Of a stretch of 64,000 nucleotides of DNA, positions 24,904-32,864 are shown one piece after another. This DNA is from Muribaculaceae bacterium (GTDB taxonomy: Bacteria; Bacteroidota; Bacteroidia; Bacteroidales; Muribaculaceae). Under the pieces are notes generated by a model. The model did not search any database. It had not been told where the DNA came from and was given only the letters and a program-made list of their open reading frames with translations. The number at the start of each line of letters is the position of its first letter. The stretch's first letter is position 1. The position numbers and the translations under genes were made by a program. The DNA is taken from contig WGUO01000017.1 in assembly GCA_014867205.1 (NCBI GenBank), positions 1 through 64,000 on the forward strand, given 5' to 3'.

Positions 24904-26304
24904 TTACTTCACAATCATTCGCTTGGCTGTGTTGCCCTGACGGACTATGTAGATTCCGGAAGGAAGAGTTTCAAGAGTGTTAGCTACCTTCACACCGCTA
25001 AGGTCATAAACCTCCACAGGTACATTAGGATCAATTTCGCCCAACACATCCTCTATGCCGGAGAAATCTTTCTCCTTGATATTGCTAAAAAATCTCCATG
25101 GATGAGATAAAGATGCCCTGTCAAGACCACCAATAGCCACATATAGCGTAGCCTTTCTATATGTAACATCACTAAAAATAGACTCAGCTCCGAAGACAGG
25201 CTCTGTTGTATCGTAATTTACTTCAACCAAATTTTCACAATCATCAAAAGCTTCAATCTGGATTGAGGTCACGGAGTTAGGAATAGTCAACGAGATTAGT
25301 CCGCTGCAGTTGGCAAAAGCACTAACGCCAATTGAAGTGACAGAATTGGGAATGGTCAATGAAGTCAGACCTTCACATACACCAAATGCACCGTCACCAA
25401 TAATGGTGACCGATGTGGGTATAGTCAACGACGTCAGGCCACTACAATAATAGAAAGAATCTTTGCCAATTACAGTGACCGTATCGGGGAGGGTCAATGA
25501 AGTCATTCCGTTGCAAAAAGCAAACGCACTGTCGCTGATTTCAGTGATTGAGTTTGGGATTGTCACAGACGTAATATTTAGACATTGCTTGAAAGCTGCA
25601 CGCCCGATAAAAGATACCGAGTTGGGAATAGTTACTGAAGTCAGACCGGTGCAGCCGTAAAAGGCATAATTGCAGATTGAGGTAACCGTTTCCGGGAATT
25701 CAATACTCGTTACTTCTTCATCATTTAAGTAAAGATGGTTTGCATAAGATAACGGATTAGCACTTTCACCTTCGAAATCTATCTGACACCAAGACTCAAG
25801 ATCCGTTATATTAACCGCAGTTAGGCGTTGACAATCAAAGAAAGCAGCTCGACCAATAAAGGTGACCGAACTTGGGATGGTCACAGACGTAAGAAGGCGA
25901 GAATTCTGGAATGCATAACGACCAATAGAGGTAACCGAGTTAGGTAAGGTCACAGAGTCCATTGCACGAATATAGGCAAATGCCCACTCACCTATTGTAG
26001 TAACAGTATTGGGGATAGACACCGAGGATAGACTGTAACAGTCATAAAAAGCATAGTCTCCAATTGAGGTGACGGTATATTCACTATCGCCATCTTTTGC
26101 TATGGCAGGGATTCTCAAATCACCAGAAACCTCATTGCCGGCGACTCTATCGCCCCCATCCTTGGTTTTACAAGTCTTGGCTTCTTCGTCGATTACGGTG
26201 TACATAAGAGTCTTGCCTTCGTAGGTATACGTGAAGTCGCGGGCCAATGATGGGAGTGCTGGCAACAAGGCCAGACTAAGGAGTAGTAAGTGCAGTTGCT
26301 TCAT
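24904..26304 (-). CDS. BspA-like leucine-rich repeat surface protein with T9SS-type sorting domain
   Basis: A secreted, probably cell-surface 466-residue protein. A signal peptide (cleavage after about residue 21, LARD) is followed by an N-terminal strand region. About a dozen LRR_5 (BspA) repeats of roughly 23 residues then span 80-390, each with the pattern LTSLTIPNSVTSIGVSAF-type (shortened). One repeat is replaced by an irregular insert (about 160-195, ESWCQIDFEGESANPL). The last 70 residues (VEVYDLSGVKV, LPSGIYIVRQGN, KRMIVK) fit a type A T9SS C-terminal signal. BspA proteins often bind host matrix or other bacteria. Its expression may be controlled by the long structured leader upstream. 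Confidence 0.9.
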   Translation of the reverse strand: MKQLHLLLLSLALLPALPSLARDFTYTYEGKTLMYTVIDEEAKTCKTKDGGDRVAGNEVSGDLRIPAIAKDGDSEYTVTSIGDYAFYDCYSLSSVSIPNTVTTIGEWAFAYIRAMDSVTLPNSVTSIGRYAFQNSRLLTSVTIPSSVTFIGRAAFFDCQRLTAVNITDLESWCQIDFEGESANPLSYANHLYLNDEEVTSIEFPETVTSICNYAFYGCTGLTSVTIPNSVSFIGRAAFKQCLNITSVTIPNSITEISDSAFAFCNGMTSLTLPDTVTVIGKDSFYYCSGLTSLTIPTSVTIIGDGAFGVCEGLTSLTIPNSVTSIGVSAFANCSGLISLTIPNSVTSIQIEAFDDCENLVEVNYDTTEPVFGAESIFSDVTYRKATLYVAIGGLDRASLSHPWRFFSNIKEKDFSGIEDVLGEIDPNVPVEVYDLSGVKVANTLETLPSGIYIVRQGNTAKRMIVK

Positions 26305-26673
26305 ATTTGAATTACTGATGCCTCGGTCTTCCCCTCGTCGGCTTTTAGTGTGGATATGAAAAAAGCGTAGGAATCTGTATCGTTGTCGTCCTACACTTCG
26401 AGGCTTCTCGCATTGCCCTACCTATGTCAGACGGCAACGCAGAAGCCCACGCATGTATATGCAATCATAACTCCCGGCTATATCTTTCGCAAGATATTCT
26501 GCCGGAGGCACGATAATTACATATCAATGGGCATCTATCGTTGCTCCATCCTCAACATAGGTATGAAATTTTGCGAGAATTTCGAAGTGTCAAGAATCAG
26601 CGCGGATAAACGCTTTATATTTTACAGCCTCACTCTCCTTAGTTTCCCCTCCGGGATTCCATGTGACAGTTGG
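26305..26673 (-). ncRNA. Long structured 5' leader, possible terminator/antiterminator switch
   Basis: About 370 transcribed bases precede the BspA-like gene. In minus-strand order they hold: a GNRA (GCGA) capped hairpin at 26471-26507 with inner arms ATATCTT/AAGATAT; a hairpin of about 15 bp at 26402-26447 (GGCTTCT-GCGTTGCC with GGCAATGC-GAGAAGCC); and a terminator-like hairpin at 26365-26396 (GTGTAGGA/TCCTACGC) followed by six U. The distant segment 26572-26590 is complementary in 9+8 bases to 26393-26412, and 26555-26563 is complementary over 9 bases to 26419-26427. These long-range pairings would exclude the second hairpin and half of the terminator 5' arm. Known Rfam families were not searched. 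Confidence 0.68.
26359..26396 (-). terminator. Terminator-like hairpin inside the BspA leader
   Basis: Minus strand arms GTGTAGGA (26389-26396) and TCCTACGC (26365-26372), one G-U pair, followed by TTTTTT (26359-26364). It lies about 55 bases before the start codon and so could act as an attenuator. Confidence 0.72.
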
Positions 26674-26679
26674 CTAAAG

Positions 26680-26709
26680 CAAATTTACAAAAAGTTTTTC
26701 ATTCGGCAA
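26680..26709 (-). promoter_or_regulatory. Promoter of the BspA-like gene
   Basis: Minus strand: -7 TAAATTTG (26680-26687) and -33 TTG (26707-26709), spacing 19. Start near 26673. Confidence 0.78.
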
Positions 26710-26919
26710 TAAGTTTGGCTCGATTTGTCTCTTAATTTTTTATGCCTCGAACTGCGCAATGAACTTACGTGGTCCATTTCAATTTAGATATCATTATTCT
26801 GTTCAATGACAATTAACCCGATTGTACCTTACAAAGTGCAAATTCTAATTTTCAACCATGCAAGGTCTATTTTTACAAATTGTACCTTGCATGGTTTATT
26901 TTGCAATTATTATCCTTAC

Positions 26920-26942
26920 TTGGATTATTTTTATTAACTTTG
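26920..26942 (+). promoter_or_regulatory. Variant promoter before the AAA ATPase gene
   Basis: -7 TAACTTTG (26935-26942) is preceded by TTGGA (26920-26924) only 12 bases away with a T-rich spacer; no TTG occurs at the standard distance. Start near 26948, leader about 13 bases. Confidence 0.5.
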
Positions 26943-26960
26943 CTGAAAATAACTGTTCAT

Positions 26961-28154
26961 ATGGAAGTACTGACATACCGCTACAAAAAACTACTGGCTC
27001 AGACCGATGCCAAGATACATCGCCATCTATTCTATGAAATCGACTGGACCCAACCTCTTATTGGAATAAAGGGACAGCGTGGTGTCGGAAAAACCACCAT
27101 GATGATGCAGCGCATCAAAGAAAGCGATCCCTCTGGAGAAAATTCATTCTATGCATCACTTGACAATCTATGGTTTGCAGACCATACGCTCATAGATTTT
27201 GCCGAGCAAATGGTAAAAATGGGTGTCTCACACCTCTATCTTGACGAAGTGCATAAATTCCCCGGCTGGGAACGACAGATTAAAAACATCAATGATTCTT
27301 ATCCGGAACTCACAGTGGTCTTCACAAGTTCATCACTATTGGAGGTTGACCATTCGATAGGAGATCTATCACGCAGAGTTTCTCTGCATCATTTGCCTGG
27401 CCTGTCATTCCGTGAATTCCTTATGTTCGAAGGCATAGACGCCGGACATAAACTCGCCCTGTCTGATATCCTGTATTCTCACGAATCAATCGCACCATCC
27501 ATTGCCGGCAGAATTAAAGTGCTTCCTATGTTCAAGTCCTTTATGGGAAAGGGGTTCTACCCCTTCTACCGCAATATGCGTCCGACAGACTACCACAACC
27601 GGCTTCAGCAGATTGTCTCTACTGTAATCGAATCTGACATTCCTGCTGTGGAGAAAAAAATTGAATATGAGACCCTGCTCAAAGCAAAACGTCTAGTGAC
27701 GATAATCGCAGCTTCATTGCCGTATATACCTAATATCGCTACATTGGCAGGTCTGATGGGAACAAACCGCAATCAACTCCTAAAACTCTTCGACCTGCTT
27801 GACCGCGCGGGCATCATCAGGCAGTTCTTCTCAAGTGTAAAAAATCCCAAAAGTCTTGGAAAACCTCAAAAAATACTCCTTAATAACTCTTCTCTTATGC
27901 ATGCTCTGGAAAATCCTCAGATCGGGGCTTCTCGGGAAAGCACCTTTGCATCCCTTTTAAGTGTCGACCACGAGGTGGGGTTTGCTAAAGATGGTGATTT
28001 CTTGGTAGATGGGCGTTATCTGTTTGAGGTTGGAGGCAAAGGCAAAGGCTTCGCTCAAATTCGCAACATCCCTGACAGTTTCGTAGTAGCAGACGACATT
28101 GAGTTAGGTTTCGAGAACAAGATTCCCCTCTGGCTCTTTGGATTTCTCTACTGA
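26961..28154 (+). CDS. AAA ATPase of the AAA_14/DUF4143 type
   Basis: A 397-residue P-loop ATPase of the family common in Bacteroidales accessory regions. Walker A is GQRGVGKT (residues 37-44) and Walker B is HLYLDEVHK (about 105). VVFTSSSLLEV follows as the sensor strand, and then an Arg-rich segment SRRVSLHHLPGLSFREFL that is typical of the family. The C-terminal half has a winged-helix-like region (ATLAGLMGTNRNQLLKLFDL) and the DUF4143-type end with FLVDGRYLFEVGGKGKG. I start at ATG 26961 because the frame further upstream overlaps the -7 box and encodes an unrelated hydrophobic stretch. Cellular role unknown; some relatives are thought to act with nucleic-acid or toxin systems. Confidence 0.85.
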   Translation: MEVLTYRYKKLLAQTDAKIHRHLFYEIDWTQPLIGIKGQRGVGKTTMMMQRIKESDPSGENSFYASLDNLWFADHTLIDFAEQMVKMGVSHLYLDEVHKFPGWERQIKNINDSYPELTVVFTSSSLLEVDHSIGDLSRRVSLHHLPGLSFREFLMFEGIDAGHKLALSDILYSHESIAPSIAGRIKVLPMFKSFMGKGFYPFYRNMRPTDYHNRLQQIVSTVIESDIPAVEKKIEYETLLKAKRLVTIIAASLPYIPNIATLAGLMGTNRNQLLKLFDLLDRAGIIRQFFSSVKNPKSLGKPQKILLNNSSLMHALENPQIGASRESTFASLLSVDHEVGFAKDGDFLVDGRYLFEVGGKGKGFAQIRNIPDSFVVADDIELGFENKIPLWLFGFLY

Positions 28155-28248
28155 CAAATTAAAGTGAGGCTGAAACATAGAATAGCCTAAAAGTTAAATC
28201 GGCAATATGCAGATTGCACTCGGATAACATGGTAAATCTCGCTGATTG

Positions 28249-28279
28249 TTGCTTTTATCTATATTATTTGTTAAATTTG
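28249..28279 (+). promoter_or_regulatory. Promoter of the PD40 protein gene
   Basis: -33 TTG (28249-28251) and -7 TAAATTTG (28272-28279), spacing 20; leader about 38 bases. Confidence 0.78.
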
Positions 28280-28322
28280 CGACAATTAGCATCGATACAC
28301 CTTTAATTTGAGCAATATTTTG

Positions 28323-29558
28323 ATGAATAAACTGTTTTCGGCCTTGGCCGGTCCGGCATGCGTCGCCGCTCTTCTTGTCCTTCACGCGCCGGCTGCCTCG
28401 GCACAGAGCGCCGACGACCTTCTCTCGCAGGGCCGCGAGGCTTATCTTGACTACCGGTTCGACGACGCTGCCCGTCTCTACGCGCAGGCCAAGAAGAAGG
28501 CCCGCAGGGCCGACGAGTTCTTCGCCGACAAATATGACGAGTACAGCAATCAGCTGACATTGGCGCGCAACTTCCTGGAGCGCGTTGAGAAGATACAGAT
28601 CATCGACAGCATCACCGTGCCGCGACGTGAGTTCTTCAAGGCTTACCGATTGCCGGCATCGGCCGGTTCGCTGAGGGGTGCCGACGCTCTCCCCGGCAAA
28701 CGGACAGACAATGTCGACTACGTATTCACCAACGAGGGCGAGGACTATAAGGTGTGGGCCGAGCCGGACACAACCGGCTACATGCACCTCGTGGAGTCGT
28801 CACGGCTCACCGACGGCTCGTGGAGCGACCCCTCTCCCCTCTCCGACGAACTGTCGGAGGACTGCGACGCGATTTATCCCTTCATGATGTCTGACGGCGT
28901 CACGCTCTATTACGCCGACAACGGCGAGAACTCCTTAGGCGGCTACGACATCATGGTCGCCACTCGCGACGCGGCCGACGGGTCATTCCTCCAGCCCTCA
29001 AACCTCGGCTTCCCGTACAACTCGCCCTACGACGACTACCTGCTGGCCATCGACGAGCTCAACGGCGTGGGCTGGTGGGCCACAGACCGCAACCAACTCG
29101 ATGACGAACTGACCGTATATGTGTTCGTCACTAACGATCTGCGCACCAACTACTCGCCCGACGAGGATGACGTAGTGGCCTTCGCCCGCATCGACGACTA
29201 TATAGCCACCCAGCCCGAGGATGGAGACTATGAGGATCTGCTCGCCACAATCCGCGCCATCGACCCGGAGGCCCGGACCAAGAAACAGGAGTTTACCCTC
29301 GCCGCACCCGGCGGCAAGATTTACCATCGCTACGATGAGTTGCCCAATGCAGAGGCGCGCGGCGCCGTGAAGCGATACCTCTCGGCTGCCCAGGAACTCG
29401 CTGAAGCCGAGTCCAACCTCTCCGACCAGCGCCGCCGCTACGCCGAGTCGCGCTCGGAGTCGCTCGGCCGACAGATAGCACAGGCCGAGGCACGCATCGA
29501 GAAGACTCGCTCCGATGTGGTCCGGCTTCGCTCCGAGGCCTACAAGGTCATCAAGTGA
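28323..29558 (+). CDS. Periplasmic PD40/WD40-like beta-propeller protein
   Basis: A 411-residue exported protein with signal peptide (hydrophobic 8-27, cleavage after ASAQ). Residues about 30-90 form a helical TPR-like unit (AYLDYRFDDAARLYAQAKKKA). Residues about 130-260 carry propeller-like strands: DNVDYVFTNEGEDYKVWAE, SDGVTLYYADNGENSLGGYDI and GVGWWATDRN, as in PD40 repeats. The C-terminal 80 residues are a Glu/Arg/Ala coiled coil. The ATG at 28323 is preferred over an upstream TTG because it begins a standard signal peptide. A peptidoglycan- or envelope-associated role is plausible; no OmpA domain is present. Confidence 0.8.
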   Translation: MNKLFSALAGPACVAALLVLHAPAASAQSADDLLSQGREAYLDYRFDDAARLYAQAKKKARRADEFFADKYDEYSNQLTLARNFLERVEKIQIIDSITVPRREFFKAYRLPASAGSLRGADALPGKRTDNVDYVFTNEGEDYKVWAEPDTTGYMHLVESSRLTDGSWSDPSPLSDELSEDCDAIYPFMMSDGVTLYYADNGENSLGGYDIMVATRDAADGSFLQPSNLGFPYNSPYDDYLLAIDELNGVGWWATDRNQLDDELTVYVFVTNDLRTNYSPDEDDVVAFARIDDYIATQPEDGDYEDLLATIRAIDPEARTKKQEFTLAAPGGKIYHRYDELPNAEARGAVKRYLSAAQELAEAESNLSDQRRRYAESRSESLGRQIAQAEARIEKTRSDVVRLRSEAYKVIK

Positions 29559-29595
29559 TACATATACTTTTCAACCTAACATAACCATCATCCCT

Positions 29596-29617
29596 CCCCG
29601 GCCCTCTGAGGCCGGGG
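29596..29617 (+). terminator. GC-rich hairpin between PD40 gene and cstA
   Basis: CCCCGGCC pairs with GGCCGGGG around a 6-base loop. No T tract follows, so it may be a partial terminator or a leader structure of cstA. Confidence 0.5.
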
Positions 29618-29641
29618 TCTTAACCTTAAAATCCATCTGAA

Positions 29642-31105
29642 ATGATTTCTTTCACTATCGCGCTTGCGCTGCTTATTGTGGGCTATTTCGTCTACGGCAA
29701 ATTCGTTTCCCGCGTCTTCGGCCAGGACCCAAACCGCGTGACTCCGGTTCACACGCAGGCCGACGGCGTCGACTTCGTGCCTCTGCCGACCTGGAAGATC
29801 TTCCTCATCCAGTTCCTCAACATCGCGGGACTCGGTCCCATCTTCGGCGCGATCATGGGCGTCATGTTCGGTCCGGCGGCTTTCCTCTGGATTGTATTCG
29901 GCACGATTTTCGCCGGCGCGGTGCATGACTACCTCTCCGGCATGCTGTCGCTGCGCAGCAACGGCGCGTCGCTCCCTGAGATTGTCGGTGCCCAGCTCGG
30001 CGTCGGCATCAAGAACGTGATGCGCGTCTTCTCGCTGCTGCTGATGATCCTCGTCGGCGCGGTGTTTGTATATAATCCTGCCGACCTGCTCGCCATGCTG
30101 ACTCCGGAGAGCCTGGACCGCATGTTCTGGATTGTTATCATCTTCGCATACTATATGCTCGCTACACTGCTTCCGATCGACAAACTCATCGGCAAACTGT
30201 ACCCGGTGTTCGGATTCGCGCTCCTCTTCATGGCCGTGGGCATCATGACGATGCTCTACGTAAACTCAGGGATTGTACCCGAGATGTGGAGTGACTTCAG
30301 CAACCAGCGGCTCGACGCCGACGCCGCCCCGATCTTCCCCATGATGTTCGTCTCCATAGCCTGCGGGGCGATCTCGGGATTCCACGCCACACAGTCGCCC
30401 ATGATGGCCCGCTGCCTCAAGAACGAGAAGCATGGCCGCCCCGTATTCTACGGCGCAATGGTCACCGAGGGCGTTGTCGCCCTCATCTGGGCTGCGGCCG
30501 CCGTAGTGTTCACCGGCGGGTACGCACAGCTTCAGGAAACGCTCGGCTCGAGCAGTCCGGCGGTGCTTGTCAACTCTGTCTCCAAGGAATGGCTCGGCAC
30601 GTTCGGTGGCATCCTGGCGGTATTAGGCGTAATCGCCGCGCCGATCACATCGGGCGACACTGCACTGCGCTCTGCCCGACTCATCGCGGCCGATTTCATG
30701 AACATCAAGCAGAAGAAGATCGCGAAACGCCTGCTCGTGTCGGTGCCCATCTTCGCGCTCTGCTTCGTGGTGATGCTGATCCCCTACGAGGCACTGTGGC
30801 GCTATTTCGCTTGGTGCAACCAGGTGCTGTCGGTGTTCACGCTCTGGGCGATAACGGTATATCTCGCGCGCCACGGCAAGGCTTATGTCATTACTTTAAT
30901 CCCTGCCATGTTCATGACAGCGGTGACGGTGACTTACATATTCTTCGCGCCCGAGGGATTCAGCGCGCTGACGCTGGCGGCTCTCGACACGGCGATTCCC
31001 TATGAGTTGGCCGTAGGCATCGGTTTGACGGCTACTGTTCTGCTCCTCGGCCTCTTCGTACGCTACCGCCGCAACATGCCGGCACTCGCCCCCGAAGGCG
31101 AATGA
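29642..31105 (+). CDS. cstA: Carbon starvation protein CstA family transporter
   Basis: A polytopic inner-membrane protein, probably a peptide or pyruvate transporter (both roles are known for CstA homologues). The 487-residue form has about 13 hydrophobic segments. Family blocks are GLGPIFGAIMGVMFGPAAF (about 60), VHDYLSGMLSLRSNG, SGFHATQSPMMARCLKNEK and APITSGDTALRSARLIAAD. It is shorter than the roughly 700-residue E. coli CstA and resembles the compact version common in Bacteroidota. The PHP phosphatase gene follows 16 bases later, suggesting an operon. Confidence 0.93.
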   Translation: MISFTIALALLIVGYFVYGKFVSRVFGQDPNRVTPVHTQADGVDFVPLPTWKIFLIQFLNIAGLGPIFGAIMGVMFGPAAFLWIVFGTIFAGAVHDYLSGMLSLRSNGASLPEIVGAQLGVGIKNVMRVFSLLLMILVGAVFVYNPADLLAMLTPESLDRMFWIVIIFAYYMLATLLPIDKLIGKLYPVFGFALLFMAVGIMTMLYVNSGIVPEMWSDFSNQRLDADAAPIFPMMFVSIACGAISGFHATQSPMMARCLKNEKHGRPVFYGAMVTEGVVALIWAAAAVVFTGGYAQLQETLGSSSPAVLVNSVSKEWLGTFGGILAVLGVIAAPITSGDTALRSARLIAADFMNIKQKKIAKRLLVSVPIFALCFVVMLIPYEALWRYFAWCNQVLSVFTLWAITVYLARHGKAYVITLIPAMFMTAVTVTYIFFAPEGFSALTLAALDTAIPYELAVGIGLTATVLLLGLFVRYRRNMPALAPEGE

Positions 31106-31121
31106 CAATGTCTTACAGATT

Positions 31122-31958
31122 ATGACAACTGAAGAAATATCAGATATAATAAGGAGTACTGACAGATATAACCTCCATTCACACTCAGAATTCTGCGACG
31201 GGCACGCGCCCGTCGCAGAGATAGTTGCCGCCGCCTGCCGCAACGGTTTCGAGGTGTGGGGTATATCCCCGCATTCCCCCATTTGCGTCGACTCGCCCTG
31301 CAACATGAGCCGTGATGACATGCCTACCTATCTCGCCGAGACGGCGAGACTCCGCGTGGAATATGCCGAACGCATGAGGATACTCACGGCTCTTGAGGTT
31401 GATTTCATCAGTCGCGACTTCGGCCCGCATATCGATTATTTCGAGAAGATGTACCAATGCGGCGAACTTGATTACCGTATCGGCTCAGTGCATTTCGTAC
31501 CTAATCAGGATGGCGTGCCGCTCGACTGCGACGGCAGTTATGAGCGTTTCGCCCGTTACCTGCGCGACGGCTACCGCAACGACCTCCGCTACGTCGTGGA
31601 GAAGTATTTCGAGCAGGTGCTCACAATGCTTGAGCTCGGCGGTTTTGAGATTCTGGGCCATTTCGATAAGATAGCGGGCAACGCCTCTTGCGCCGACCCG
31701 ACGATCGAGGACCAGGGTTGGTATGAGGCTCTTGTCGAGGATGTGGTTCGTCTCGCCAAGGATAGAGGCGTCGTGGTCGAGATCAACACAAAGGCCATAG
31801 AGTCCCGGAAGCGCCTCTACCCGGCCGAGCGCTGGTGGCCTCTGCTGCTTGACAGCGGCATCCCGCTCGCCGTCAACTCCGACTGCCACGATCCGCAACT
31901 GACCGACCTCGGCCGCCACCAGGTCCTCACCGCACTCGCCGCACTCGCCGCACTATAG
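31122..31958 (+). CDS. PHP-domain phosphatase, histidinol-phosphatase (HisJ/HisK) type
   Basis: A metal-dependent PHP-fold phosphoesterase of 278 residues, probably a histidinol-phosphatase. Motif I NLHSHSEFCDGHAPV (about 17-31) carries the metal-binding histidines. EVDFISRDF, RIGSVHFVPNQDG, ILGHFDKIAG and the final SDCH in LAVNSDCHDPQL supply the remaining ligands. No other histidine gene is near, so the substrate is inferred from family only. The C-terminus is an Ala/Leu tail (LTALAALAAL) encoded by three copies of a 9-base unit, which may vary between strains. Confidence 0.85.
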   Translation: MTTEEISDIIRSTDRYNLHSHSEFCDGHAPVAEIVAAACRNGFEVWGISPHSPICVDSPCNMSRDDMPTYLAETARLRVEYAERMRILTALEVDFISRDFGPHIDYFEKMYQCGELDYRIGSVHFVPNQDGVPLDCDGSYERFARYLRDGYRNDLRYVVEKYFEQVLTMLELGGFEILGHFDKIAGNASCADPTIEDQGWYEALVEDVVRLAKDRGVVVEINTKAIESRKRLYPAERWWPLLLDSGIPLAVNSDCHDPQLTDLGRHQVLTALAALAAL

Positions 31959-32137
31959 AGTTAGAAACTGATGCCGACATCGCCAAAATTCTGGCTCGAT
32001 GCGAGTATGATACGGAATATGGTCAGATGCTGCTTCTTCGCAATACCATTGACGGTGGATTTTTCAGAATAACCATTCCCACCGACGGCTCAACATTCTG
32101 TGGCCTCCCAGTCGAAAAGGCCACCGTGAAATATTAA
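31958..32137 (+). pseudogene. Orphan reading-frame fragment downstream of the PHP phosphatase
   Basis: From the stop of the phosphatase a different frame stays open for 59 codons and reads protein-like sequence: ILARCEYDTEYGQMLLLRN, then DGGFFRITIPTDGSTFCG and LPVEKATVKY before a TAA. There is no in-frame start near its beginning; the first Met is in GQMLLL. It looks like the 3' end of a gene whose 5' part was lost. The parent family is not recognised. Confidence 0.45.
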
Positions 32138-32192
32138 AGACAGAAATCAAAAGTTATAGTCTCTGCCAGCGAAACAACATATTTGCGTATAC

Positions 32193-32235
32193 GGGTATTT
32201 ATTAGCATATTTGCAGCTAAATACCCATATATGGG
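32193..32235. promoter_or_regulatory. Nested inverted repeats, operator-like
   Basis: GGGTATTTA (32193-32201) is the inverse of TAAATACCC (32218-32226), which runs into the perfect palindrome CCCATATATGGG (32224-32235). A CATATTTGC repeat lies between and before them. An ATG follows at 32239, but its frame closes after about 21 codons. It resembles the control region of a lost autoregulated (for example antitoxin-type) gene. Confidence 0.5.
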
Positions 32236-32270
32236 AATATGATTGAAGGCGGAAACTACTCAATGGCCTT

Positions 32271-32612
32271 TTATCCCAAATCAAGACTAGTGATTATCTG
32301 CTGAATTATTCCAACATCAACAGTTGAATAGTCCGCTTAATAGTATATGTCCAGAAGATAGACTCTTCCCTCATACTCGGTGGCAAGAATTGTATAGGTG
32401 ATTACTCTTGCTCCTCCGGACTTTCCTCTTCCTTTAGAAGTGATAGCCATTCTGATTTTCCTTATCCCGGGAGCAAGTTCATCCCCCCGAAAGGGATTCT
32501 CCTGGAGCGAACTTGTAAACTCCAGTATATCATGTTTCAAGGATCTATGGCGCTTTGCAAGAGCCTTGAAAGCTTTTGCAAAAGCCGGAGTAGGTATAAC
32601 TTCAAAGTTCAT
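32271..32612 (-). pseudogene. RelE/ParE-family toxin with premature stop
   Basis: A type II toxin gene. The coding frame begins MNFEVIPTPAFAKAFKALAK and contains NPFRGDELAPGIRKIRMA and KSGGARVITYTIL, typical of the RelE/ParE fold. It ends at a TAA (32337-32339) after LLDIYY. In the same frame a further 21 codons read ADYSTVDVGIIQQIITSLDL and end at 32271. Relatives usually read IYDK at this point and continue in this way, so the stop most likely truncates the toxin. The ATG lies inside the antitoxin stop region (11-base overlap), showing the original translational coupling. Activity of the 91-residue product is doubtful but cannot be excluded. Confidence 0.7.
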
Positions 32613-32835
32613 CGAGCATATCCTGAATGGTTCGACGTGGCAACCTGCCATCCTCAATCATCCTAACCTGCTTCAGTCCCTTACATATACGAGTTGTCAG
32701 GGTGTCCTCCTCTGTTACAGGCATAATTTTAAACATGCCCACCCGTGATGAAAGAATCACTGATTCTCCATTCAAAACCTTAGTCAGGATATTTGTCTGG
32801 TTCGATCTGAAATCTCGTGCACTTACAATTTCCAT
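32602..32835 (-). CDS. Type II antitoxin (Phd/YefM-like)
   Basis: A 77-residue DNA-binding antitoxin. The start MEIVSARDFRSNQTNILTKV fits the Phd/YefM fold, in which this region forms the operator-binding dimer, followed by ESVILSSRVGMFKIMPV. The C-terminal helix (LPRRTIQDMLDEL) would cover the toxin. It is the upstream gene of the pair, the usual order for this family, and overlaps the toxin start by 11 bases. Expected to repress its own operon. Its frame is intact although the toxin appears damaged. Confidence 0.78.
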   Translation of the reverse strand: MEIVSARDFRSNQTNILTKVLNGESVILSSRVGMFKIMPVTEEDTLTTRICKGLKQVRMIEDGRLPRRTIQDMLDEL

Positions 32836-32856
32836 ACTATTTCTATTTTTAATTTA

Positions 32857-32864
32857 CAAATATA
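32857..32864 (-). promoter_or_regulatory. -7 box of the toxin-antitoxin operon
   Basis: Minus strand TATATTTG, 22 bases before the antitoxin ATG. No TTG at the usual spacing; autoregulated operons often have weak -33 boxes. Confidence 0.5.

Noticed and set aside
26383..26712. Plus-strand 109-codon frame in the BspA leader
   Set aside because: It overlaps three hairpins, the minus-strand promoter and the long-range helix; the amino acid sequence looks random. The RNA explanation is better.
26880..26960. Upstream extension of the AAA ATPase (27 extra hydrophobic residues)
   Set aside because: The segment spans the -7 box and would lie upstream of the transcription start; the family begins near the ATG at 26961.
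28194..28787. Minus-strand frame of 197 codons opposite the PD40 gene start
   Set aside because: Shadow of a gene with signal peptide and promoter; it would run through that promoter in antisense.
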